Part shown: piece by piece, positions 9,983 through 18,900 of the stretch
Numbering within the stretch: position 1 is the first letter of the stretch
Layout: every line of letters begins with the position of its first letter
Assembly: GCA_023376005.1 (NCBI GenBank)
Contig: CM042181.1
Span: 17,724,128-17,788,127 of the forward strand
Direction: 5' to 3'
Source of the DNA: Doryteuthis pealeii
Lineage: Eukaryota; Mollusca; Cephalopoda; Myopsida; Loliginidae
Length of the DNA stretch: 64,000 nt
The notes under the pieces: generated by a model
Database searches by the model: none
The model's input: the letters and a program-made list of their open reading frames with translations, nothing else
What the model was told of the DNA's origin: nothing
Position numbers and translations under genes: made by a program

Positions 9983-10148
9983 GGAAGAGGTATAAGTGAA
10001 AAATGGGAAATGCAAGGATGATTTATTGGTATATAAAAAAAAATACGTAAATCATTTTTTGTTTTCATTTATTACTTTTCCATATACTGTCGGATTCATT
10101 TTCATTTTTCTCTCCTATACACACTCACACGCACACACACAAACATAC

Positions 10149-10179
<31 letters not shown>

Positions 10180-10184
10180 CATAT

Positions 10185-10286
10185 ACAGGGTGTCTCCATA
10201 AAGCCCATGTGCACTTTAAAGAATTTACAAATACGAATAAACTTATAAAAATTTTAAAGTGCACACGGACTTTGCGAACACCCTGT
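10185..10286. mobile_element. Tiny palindromic MITE, ACAGGGTGT termini, in a TA tract
   Basis: Starts ACAGGGTGTC and ends ACACCCTGT, with inner complementary blocks GTGCACTTTAAA and TTTAAAGTGCAC, about 102 bp in total. It is flanked on both sides by TA-rich sequence, consistent with a TA target duplication. Termini of this style are common in invertebrate MITEs. The superfamily is not assigned. Confidence 0.7.
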
Positions 10287-10473
10287 ATATATATATACAT
10301 ATATAAATGGACAATGCAAATTTTCAAAGTGAGCTAAAAATTTGTGTCTTCCTATATTTTTAGGGTTAAATTGGACTGGATATTTAACCGAACTGTCACT
10401 CCCTGAAAGTAGGTTCATTTTTCAAATATTTACGTAATTTTTTTAATCTTTGTATCAATGTAGCTGTTTCTAC

Positions 10474-11156
10474 ATCCCATAATATATTTATACATCCCAT
10501 AATATGATCAACTAGCAAGAATATGTTTTATACATCCCATAATATGATCAACTAGCAAGAATATATTTATACATCCCATAATATGATCAACTAGCAAGAA
10601 TATATTTACATCCCATAATATATTTATACATCCCATAATATGATCAACTAGCAAGAATATATTTATACATCCCATAATATGATCAACTAGCAAGAATATA
10701 TTTATACATCCCATAATATGATCAACTAGCAAGAATATATTTATACATCCATAATATGATCAACTAGCAAGAATATATTTATACATCCCATAATATGATC
10801 AACTAGCAAGAATATATTTATACATCCCATAATATGATCAACTAGCAAGAATATATAGATCAACTAGCAAGAATATATTTATACATCCCATAATATGATC
10901 AACTAGCAGAATATATTTATACATCCCATAATATGATCAACTAGCAAGAATATATTTATACATCCCATAATATGATCAACTAGCAAGCAACTAGCAAGAA
11001 TATATTTATACATCCATAATATGATCAACTAGCAAGAATATGATCAACTAGCCATCCCATAATATGATCAACTAGCAAGAATATATTTATACATCCCATA
11101 ATATGATCAACTAGCAAGAATATATTTATACATCCCATAATATGATCAACTAGCAA
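10474..11156. repeat. 39-bp minisatellite array (ACATCCCATAATATGATC...CTAGCAAG)
   Basis: About 16 units of a 39-bp repeat made of ATACATCCCATAATATGATC plus AACTAGCAAGAATATATTT. Some units are truncated (near 10,610, 10,855, 10,985 and 11,040). The last unit runs into a Helitron-like 3' terminus at 11,150, and the repeat's own CTAGCAAGAATAT equals the terminal bases of that family. Unit sequences are almost identical, so expansion is recent. Confidence 0.9.
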
Positions 11157-11332
11157 TATAGCTATTATCTCCATCTAGATGTAAGTATTTAGATTTTAAT
11201 GTAATGAAATAATATTAAATAGAAATAAAAGAAATTAAATAAGAACACATATAAAAAGATTACACTTATTTTAATTATATTTTAATTGGTTTCTATATAA
11301 AATCATTTATAGGATTGATTTTAATGTATTAA
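11150..11332 (-). mobile_element. Helitron-like 3'-end fragment
   Basis: On the minus strand this ends with a small palindrome (CATCTAGATG, 11,172-11,181) and then CTAG followed by T, the Helitron 3' layout. The interior (TTTTAATGTAATGAAATAAT, AAAAAGATTACACTTATTTT, TTGGTTTCTATATAAAATC) matches the elements at 31.8 and 59.7 kb. It is truncated at about 11,332. Confidence 0.55.
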
Positions 11333-11349
11333 AAAAAGTGTTTAAAAAA

Positions 11350-11480
11350 AACATTGCATACTCAACAAGAATGAATAAAACAAACATCTTTGGCATAAAA
11401 TAACCCAACAAGGGTTGACATGTTGTAAAATCCAAACAAACCAACCATGGAGGTTGATATGCCTTTAAATATCACCAAAT
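11350..11480 (+). repeat. 3' stem-loop module (two partial copies)
   Basis: TTTGGCATAAAATAACCCAA, GGGTTGACATG and a CCAA-rich tail, followed by a second partial copy (GGTTGATATGCCT). Confidence 0.7.
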
Positions 11481-11519
11481 CAAACTAAACTATCTACACA
11501 TATTTGAAATATATAAGGA

Positions 11520-11822
11520 AGTTTGGTATGTATGTGTCGACGTATAACTTCAAAATGGAAGGTCACTCAGATTCGAAATCTTGCATACACATTAATATCC
11601 CTATAACTAAGAAACACACCAAATTTGGTTATTGATTTGTACTGATTAAGGGATATAATTAATTAATTAACTAAAAATCAAATCTTAATTGTAAACAAAA
11701 TGAAAAAAATCCTAAAACAAACAAAGATTCTATTATACAAATTTTTCTCCCTAACTCCTGTTTTCTCCACACTCGCTCTCTGGTGTTCCGAATTGTTTTT
11801 AGTCCGGTCATACGTTTGCTAG
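11520..11822 (+). mobile_element. Possible Helitron-like element ending in CTAG
   Basis: The right end ACGTTTGCTAG followed by TATATATG resembles other CTAG-T termini in the window. The interior has no shared blocks that I can confirm and no clear terminal hairpin, so this is weak. Confidence 0.25.
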
Positions 11823-11887
11823 TATATATGTATATAGACGAATAAAAATAAATACGTATTTTTAGTCATAAAGACAATTGTAAAAGT

Positions 11888-12146
11888 AAAAAAAAAGTAA
11901 AGTCGACGGGGCGGCCTAAAGTCAGTATCAGCCAGTCAGCGAGGGAATCTATCCCCTTTTCAATGGCGCTAGACCAAGGAGATTGTTTTTAGCATCTGAG
12001 GTAGATCGCCACACCTTCCATCAGCTCCTTACTTTACCGCACAGATCCCTGTGCTATTCATACACTGAGTTGGCGAGGACCGGTATCGAACTAGGAACCT
12101 TGTGGTTTCTAGCCGAACGCTCTACCAACTGAGCTAACCCGGCCCC
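11888..12146 (-). mobile_element. SINE B, full-length tRNA-derived
   Basis: On the minus strand the head (12,072-12,146) reads as a tRNA: TTAGCTCAGTTGGTAGAGCG holds the A box, and GGTTCCTAGTTCGATACC holds the B box. The body follows with AGCACAGGGATCTGTGCGGT, GGAGCTGATGGAAGGTGTGG, ATCTACCTCAGATGC, AGGGGATAGATTCCCTCGC and GGCTGATACTGACTTTAGGC, ending TTTACTTTT. The pol III promoter is therefore internal. Other copies occur at 15,356, 31,661, 44,450 and 50,078. It is a SINE rather than a tRNA gene because of the shared body and mismatched acceptor stem. Confidence 0.85.
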
Positions 12147-12680
12147 AAAACAATTGTAATACGGATTTAAATTTTTTTAAAGTTTATTAAAACTAAACTT
12201 TAAAAAAAAAAAAATTCACTTTTTAAAAAAAAGTAAAAACATTTAATTTCTTCAAATCATTAAGTTACTTCTAACTTAAAATCAAATTTAATTTAAACAA
12301 TTTTAATGACTCATGGTGTGGGTGTGTCTATAATTGTCATTTTGATTGGACGAGGAATTCTTTGTTAGAATCTATAGATCAATACACAAGTACCTACCTA
12401 CCTACCTACGAGTGTCATGCCCTGTCATCACCTCAGACAAATAATGGATCATATCATTGTAATTGTGAAGAAAGAAATGAAAGAAAACGAATGTGCTACA
12501 CATCAGATGGAAAAAGAAAGAAAGTGGAGATAGGAAGTGATAACACTTATTGTCTGTTTCAATGAAATAGAAAAAAAAAGCAGAAAAGAAATATAAGGGA
12601 AGTTAGAAAAAATAAGGGAAAAAGAAAGAATTTCGCTCGAGATTATTATACTTTTTACATATTGAAGTATTTAGCAATAG
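12147..12680. other. AT-rich stretch, nothing recognised
   Basis: Poly-A/T rich with a short CTAC repeat near 12,395-12,410. A 67-codon plus-strand frame here has no recognisable domain and I do not treat it as a gene. Confidence 0.55.
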
Positions 12681-12682
12681 CT

Positions 12683-12975
12683 CTTTATTGAAGTCAGTTA
12701 GCCTACTGTTTGTTTGAATAACAGCAACTAAGTACAATTGAAGCAGCGTCCAAGACAGTTGATATAAATAGGACTCAAGAATGATCCATCCATGAATCTG
12801 GGTGATTCCATTCCTTCAGTTCTGATTGGCTGCTTGACTGCTTGATTTGAATGACATTGTGGAGTCTTATATATACTCTGTCATTCTACATTGGACTTTG
12901 TAGCTTTCGGGATTGTATTGGGTTACAACCGTTTGCTGCCTTGTCTTCCCAGTTTGACGGTAATTGGACTTTAAT
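12683..12975. repeat. Dispersed repeat R (also at 16.6, 29.9 and 31.35 kb)
   Basis: GAAGTCAGTTAGCCTACTGT, GAATAACAGCAAC, CAGCGTCCAAGACAGTTG, TGGGTGATTCCATTCC and TGATTGGCTGCTTG recur at 31,350-31,520. The right part carries CCTTGTCTTCCCAGTTTGAC, related to the 136-bp repeat at 16.0 and 30.75 kb. Confidence 0.6.
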
Positions 12976-13190
12976 TATTCTTCACTCTTAAGTAAACATA
13001 TCAAATGTTTTGATAGACAAATTATCATACCATGGTATATCCACGGTTCCCACTAGTTGTCATGATTACCTATGCAGATGGGTAGGACCCCCTCCCCCCC
13101 AGAAAGTGGTATCCTGAGTATGATACGAAAATGCACACTTTGGAGCATGTAGTATTATGGTTATTGTTGTAGAAAACTGACATGGCTGAC

Positions 13191-13266
13191 TGCATTTATC
13201 ATAGCGCTAATACCTTTGGGAAAGGTATGCATCCAACTATTCTTCCTCCAGCTATGAGTAAGTAGT
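13191..13266 (+). mobile_element. SINE A fragment (middle part)
   Basis: TAGCGCTAATACCTTTGGGA, AAGGTATGCATCC and CCTCCAGCTATGAGTAA match the body of SINE A. The tRNA head and the tail are absent. Confidence 0.65.
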
Positions 13267-13430
13267 AGGGTGTAGGACTGAGTTTATTGCCCGGTGCCTG
13301 AGGCACCCTCCTTAAGGGGGAATGCAGACAGGATCAACACATTTTTTGCACCCACCACCCATGAGTCTCAGCTTGTGGGTGGTCCCACATTAATAGGGCC
13401 TTGTGCCTAACCAGTACACGTGGGGTACGT
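13266..13430. other. Unassigned segment with a small hairpin
   Basis: Contains CACCACCCATGAG ... CTTGTGGGTGGT, able to pair as a short stem near 13,353-13,384. No gene or known element recognised. Confidence 0.35.
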
Positions 13431-13619
13431 GGTAAATATCAAGTATGTAGATATGACCAACAGTATTAATCATGTAATACAATTTTATTAATAATTAAGG
13501 TATAAATGAAAATAAAATCCAAGAGAATGTGACGTAAATAACTAAGGGAATTGTGAATTGGGTAGTAATATAATTTTCGGTTACAGACAGAAGAACACAC
13601 AATCTCCATTATAATAAGA
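13431..13619 (-). mobile_element. Helitron-like 5'-end fragment
   Basis: On the minus strand this starts TCTTATTATAATGGAGATTG, then TCTGTCTGTAACCGAAAAT, as do the elements ending at 60,350 and 58,032. The 3' part with CTAG and hairpin is missing. Confidence 0.55.
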
Positions 13620-13659
13620 ATTAGATAGGAATACATGATATAACTGTGCAAACCAGCAG

Positions 13660-14115
13660 TACTCCACTTAGAAATCACCCTGTCAGCTGGGGCAGATGAA
13701 TACACTTCAGTTGGTGGCAACGTGATGCTTAAGGACGGAATCCTGGTGGCTGAGCAGTTTGTGACATGCAACACTCCTCTTTGACCCTTACTTAGGCTAG
13801 ACGGGCACTCAGAGAGGCCCTCTCCGATCAATCAGCTGGCCATGTCAAGCCCTAGCACCTATATGATTGCCCCGACCCTATTGCCCATATAGCAAGCCCC
13901 AACCCTTTTTATCATATGGGTGCTAGAAGGCGGTGTCTGAGGGTCTTCATGTCCTGGGTATGAGATTAAACTCTATCTGATGGTGAAGTTCCAGTTCTGG
14001 AGCTCAGAGGTCCACTGACCTGAAGTCGTAGTACCTGTTAGGGTGCGATCTATGGGTTAAATAGAAAAAAATGTGTTTAAAAAAAAATGCTGAATACCCT
14101 TCTAGAATAAATAAA
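13660..14115 (+). repeat. E-family non-coding repeat, copy at 13.7 kb
   Basis: Shares ordered blocks with other E copies: CACCCTGTCAGCTGGGGC, GTGATGCTTAAGGACGGAAT, GACATGCAACACTCC, GCTAGACGGGC, CTCCGATCAATCAGCTGGCC, CAAGCCCTAGCACCTATATG, GGGTGCTAGAAGGCGGTG, CTCTATCTGATGGTGAAG, GGGTTAAATAGAAAAA. No conserved frame is seen across copies. Confidence 0.75.
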
Positions 14116-14246
14116 ACATAAAAATAATTTGTATTAGATAGGAATACTTGAAACGATTTAACTGTATGAATATCATTTAGTGTAAACATATTATTATTAT
14201 ATATTAAATAGGAATATTTACGTGAAACCATATAACTGGTATATAA

Positions 14247-14488
14247 GCGCGTGGTGTAATGGTTAAAGTCATGGGAAATGGACTCGTCGCCCCGAGTTCA
14301 AATCCTGGATGTGGTAATTGCATTTCACTTAGCGCTAATACCCTTCGGAATGGTATGAATCTTGCTCTCCCTCCAGCTATGGATAAAAGCAGGGCAGAAG
14401 GAAAACTCTGAATTCAAACCTGTTGAACTCCGCTTAAGAAATTGACCTTGTATCACATCCTGCTCATGCGGAGGGGTTGGTAAATATA
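14247..14488 (+). mobile_element. SINE A, tRNA-derived, with internal deletion
   Basis: The head GTGGTGTAATGGTTAAAGTC (A box) and CCGAGTTCAAATCCTGG (B box) is followed by the A body (TAGCGCTAATACCCTTCGGA, CCTCCAGCTATGG, GAAAACTCTGAATTCAAACC, ATTGACCTTGTATCACATCC) and the end GCGGAGGGGTTGGTAAATAT. Compared with the 39.3- and 49.8-kb copies it lacks about 40 bp (the GGGCTCTTTAACC block). Confidence 0.85.
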
Positions 14489-14499
14489 TTGGTATATAA

Positions 14500-14600
14500 A
14501 TTATTTGTATTAGATAGGAATACTTGAAACTTTGGCATAAAATAACCCAACAAAGGTTCACATGCCGTAAAATCCAACCCAACTAACCAACCAATCAGTA
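14500..14600 (+). repeat. 3' stem-loop module with CCAA tail
   Basis: TTTGGCATAAAATAACCCAA, CAAAGGTTCACATGCCGT and an AACCAACCAA tail. Confidence 0.65.
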
Positions 14601-14627
14601 ATACATATAAAACAGGTAGAATAATAT

Positions 14628-15238
14628 TCCGCCCTGTCGGCTGGGGCATTAGAATGCCCCGATTGCACCTCTGCAGAGGGGTAAGACTCCCCCAATGGGG
14701 CCACCTGTTGGCCGTAGGTGGTGACCCGTGATGCTTAAGGATAGAGCCCAGGTGGATGAGCAGTTCATGACATGCAATACTCCACTTTGGCCCTATCTTG
14801 GGCTAGACGGGCGGTCGGAGAGGCCCCCTCCGATCAATCAGCTGGCCACGTCAAGCCCTAGCACCTATATGATTTTCCCAACCCTATTGCCCTTATGGCA
14901 AGCCCCAGTCCCTTTTTATCATATGGGTGCTAGAAGGCGGTGACTTAGGGTCTACATGTCCTGGGAATGACGTTAAACTCTATCTGATGGTGAGGTTCCA
15001 GTTTTGGAGTCTTGGGGAATGTGGAGCACCCCTTCATCACCATTGCTCCCTGGTCCACTCTGACCCGGAGTGGTAGTACCTGTTAGGGTCCCATCTATGG
15101 GTTAAATAGAAAAATGTTTTTATAAAAAAAAATTGTATTATCCATTAAGAATTGATTTATTTCAAAACTTTATCGGCATTAAATGACCCACTGGGGTTGA
15201 TATGCCGTAAAACAAAACAAACCAAACCAAACTAGAAT
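14628..15238 (+). repeat. E-family repeat, most complete copy (~610 bp)
   Basis: Runs from GCCCTGTCGGCTGGGGCATT through GGGGCCACCTGTTGGCC, GTGATGCTTAAGG, CATGACATGCAATACTCC, TCCGATCAATCAGCTGGCC, GAAGGCGGTG, CTCTATCTGATGGTGAGGTT, CCACTCTGACCCGGAGTGGT and CTATGGGTTAAATAG, to the terminal stem-loop (CGGCAT ... ACCC ... GGGTT ... ATGCCG) and a CAAA-type tail. The fixed 3' end and simple tail suggest a non-autonomous retroelement. No tRNA-like head is visible. Confidence 0.7.
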
Positions 15239-15355
15239 AATATTATGTTCTTAAGAAAGGCAAGACTCTAGCTTTTTCTGGTTTTGTCTCTGATATCCCA
15301 TGATGGTAGATGAGCGAGTATGTGGATAATTTTACTTGTTCAAGGAATGACTAAA

Positions 15356-15578
15356 GGGCTGATTTAGCTCAGTCAGTTGAGCACTTACCTAGGAAACGAA
15401 AGGTTCCAGGTTCAATACCGGTCCCCACCAACTCAACGCATGAGCAGCACAGATTGGGTAATCTGTGTGTTAAAGTGGGGAGCTGATGATAGGTGTTGTG
15501 CTCCATCTCAGCAAAAACAATACAATCTCCCTGGTCTAGAACTAGCGAAAAGGGGCTAGACTTCCATACTGTCTAGCT
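15356..15578 (+). mobile_element. SINE B, 5' portion, split by a hAT element
   Basis: TTTAGCTCAGTCAGTTGAGC (A box) and GGTTCCAGGTTCAATACCGG (B box), followed by the B body (CAACTCAACGCATGAGCAGC, GGGGAGCTGATGATAGG). The SINE continues after the insertion at 15,906 (GATACTGACAATAGGCC). Confidence 0.85.
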
Positions 15579-15897
15579 CAGTGCTTCTCAACCTTTTTCG
15601 GCTTATGGACCATTTTTTTTAAAAAAATTCCCATGGATCAATCTTACTTTTCTTGAATGTTGCTGCGAGCGGTTAGCACACATGTTAAAGTAAGACAAGA
15701 CAATTCTTTTTCCACTGATCATCGATGTGCGCTTAAATAGAGATTTTCAACTGGGGAGGGTCATTATAAGAAGCGCTAAATTAGTTAAATTTTTGTGAAA
15801 TGGCTAAAACATTTTTGTGGCTTCGAACTCCCTGTGGACCACTAGAAATGTTCTGTGGACCACAGATGGTCCAGCTGGACCACGTTCAGAATCACTG
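15579..15897 (+). mobile_element. Non-autonomous hAT element (Charlie-like termini)
   Basis: Left end CAGTGCTTCTCAACCTTTTT. The right end, read inward from 15,897, is CAGTGATTCTGAACGTGG, giving imperfect hAT terminal inverted repeats. An 8-bp target duplication flanks it: GTCTAGCT (15,571-15,578) and GTTTAGCT (15,898-15,905), one mismatch. Removing it restores the SINE B text GTCTAGCT|GATACTGAC. No transposase is encoded in 319 bp. Confidence 0.85.
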
Positions 15898-15905
15898 GTT
15901 TAGCT

Positions 15906-15950
15906 GATACTGACAATAGGCCACTCCGCCAACTTTACTTATATCCTTTG
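15906..15950 (+). mobile_element. SINE B, 3' portion after the hAT insertion
   Basis: GATACTGACAATAGGCCACT then GCCAACTTTACTT, matching the 3' end of other B copies. Confidence 0.7.
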
Positions 15951-18900
15951 TCACTGTTGACAGAGGCTTGTGTAGGTGCAATATCTCTCTTACGACCTGC
16001 TTGTTGCCTTGTCTGCCAATTCGACGGTAATTGGAATATTGCTTATACATAAAATAGGTGTTATATCCTTTGTCACTATTGACAGTTGGGAGTCTAGTGT
16101 ATGTACGCTATCTTTCTTTATCTTTATCAAACTTTATCGTTGCCTTGTCTGCCAATTCGACAGTAATTTGAATATTGCTTATACATAAAATGGCTGTTAT
16201 ATCCTTTGTCACTATTGACAGTTGGGAGTCTAGTGTATGTATGCTATCTTTCTTTATCTTTATCAAACTTGCAATCTGCAATTATCTATATATCCCATTG
16301 ATGATAAATATGAATGAATATAGCTACATTACATAGCAAGTTCCTAGTAATGTGAAAGTGCCATTTTTGGATCTTCAAATATCTAGTTTAACTTTCATAT
16401 CAAAAAATCCTCGATAGCCCACTTCAATTTTGGTGTTTAATTCAGTGGACTCAAATTCTTCCACAGCTTGTAATAGATGGCGGCTCTCCGCCAGATCTAT
16501 TACAAGCTAGCTTCTCCCAGTCCTCAATAGCAGTGTTCTTCAGAGTGTCCTTGAGGCACTCTTAAACCTCAATTTGATATAAAATGAGATATCTAAGTAG
16601 ATAGTATTGAAGTCAGTTAGTTTACTGTTGGTTTGAATAACAGCAACTAGCTAACACAGCTGAAAGCAGTGTCCAAGACGTTGGTATTTATAAGAAATCA
16701 AGAATAGTCCATTCATGCATTTGGGTGATTCCATTCCCTGAGTTTTGATGGCTTTGGCTTCAAAAAAAAAAAAAAAAAATTTGAATGACTCATTAAAAAA
16801 ACTAGCAAGCAATATGCCCTCGCCGGGCAAAGTATTTAAGTTTTAATGCAATGAAATAATATGAATTAGAAAGACTAACAAAATTAAATAAGAAAGCATG
16901 TAAAAGTATGGTGTGGCGCTCCACCTCAGATGCTAAAGCAATTCACTGGTTAGCACTAGTGAAAAGGGAATAGACTCCCTCGCTGTCTGCTGATACTGAC
17001 AATAGCCACTTTGCCAACTTTACTTACTTTTAATTTAAAATCAAGTAGACAAGAATATGCCCTCGGCCAGTTGTAAGTATTTAAGTTTAATGTAAAGAAA
17101 ATAGTTAAATTAGAAAGACTAATGAAATTAAATAAGATCAATATATAAAAAGATTACACTATTTTAATTGGTTTCTATAAAAATCATTCATGAGGTTGAT
17201 TTTAATGTATGATTAATGTATTGATTTAATATACAATAAACAATAATATTAGAAATCAATAACATGAAGGGATAATTATTAAACCGCGATTTTATTGAAA
17301 CCAATATGCAAATTAACCACACTGTATATTAATTAAACCTTTATTCTTAGTGATATATGAAGACATTGCAGAATTTTAATGCACTAATAACATGGGCTGA
17401 TTTGAGGCAAATCTGAATTTTCATAAAGACATCATTAATAAATAAGATTTATTCTATGTATTAATGATTTTCACTTATAATTTAAATACTCATCGATAAC
17501 TTTATGCAATTCCTAAGGGTAATTGTAACCATAATTAAGGACATAGTTTTGGTTATAAACAGATAGACCACAAATTCATTCAAATTATAAATAAGATTTT
17601 ATTTGTTTGTGCTTTTATTAGTGTGTATTTTATTAGTTCACTCCATATTAGAAATATTTTACACGCAATGAAAGGAGGTTCTGTTTGAGAGTACTAAACA
17701 TGGAATGACATTTTATACTTCTTGAGAATTAAATTAAAAATGTATTGAAAATTTATAAATCAGATATAAAATACATAAACGAAATGCATCTACAAAAATC
17801 CACCTGTAAAGGAAACTTGTGCACAAACTTTGATCTCGCATCATAACGATTTTTGGCTTTAAATACACCCACAGGGTTTTTATACCATTAAAACAACCAA
17901 ACCAAATGAATTAATGAAAAACTATTTATACCAATTGGAAGATATTCAGAACTTGAAACATAGAAACTTTATCAAAAATAACTTGATTCAAAATTAAATG
18001 ACCCAAAAAGTGTTGAATATGCCATAAAACAAAACCCAACCATTTGATTGTATAATGTTCACTAGAAATAATAAATAGAAGTTAAGCACCATATGAGTCT
18101 GTTCGATACTTATTGAGGTGGAGCCTTTAAGCACAGCAGGTATTGTAAGCAATCTGAGTCCTTTGTTTATCAAAGTGACTTGATTCGAAATGCATCTAAC
18201 CAAAAAATACACTGCGTAAGCAGAAACTTGTAACCAATATTATCTCCACTCTAAGCAAAGTTTTGGCATTAAATAGACCCACATGGGTTTTATATCCATT
18301 AAACACCCAAACCAACATCAAATGAAGAATAATGAAGATTATTTAACAATTGAAGATGAATTTGGGGACCATATGAACCCTTAGCATCCCTTTTGCGATC
18401 TCGATTCATAAGGATATTTTTTCATTACACGTCACAAATCCGTGTTGTTTGTTAGGGTTTAGGATTAGGGAGTGTAGTTATATATAAAAAAAAAAAACCT
18501 AAAATCGTCTGTTAACAAACAACCGGAATTTGAGTTGTAAAATGAAAAAATAGTCCGATAATGAAAGAGATGCAAAAGGTGCCTAAAGTAGTGGTATCAA
18601 ATTTGTAAACAGAAACTTTATCGTTGACTTGTTCGGCATAAATGAACGGAGCAAGGGTTGATATGCCAGAAGACATACAGACCAAAACCAAATGAAGTTA
18701 ATGAAAATTATTATACCAGTCTGATATTGAAAACTGAAACTTTATCTAAAAGACTTTCACTTTGACGAAGGGTAATTGTCAATAAACAATCAGACCCAAA
18801 AATCTTGAAAGTTAATATTATCAATCGAAGTATAAACAATGGAAACAAATAACTTTTATAAAATGCGTATTATATCAAATTAATGAGAGGGGGGGAGGGG

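Noticed and set aside
10474..11156. CRISPR-like regular repeats
   Set aside because: The units are directly tandem with no unique spacers, and the window is eukaryotic; it is a minisatellite.
12072..12146. tRNA gene on the minus strand
   Set aside because: It has A and B boxes and a tRNA-like shape, but it is the head of SINE B with the shared SINE body attached and an imperfect acceptor stem.
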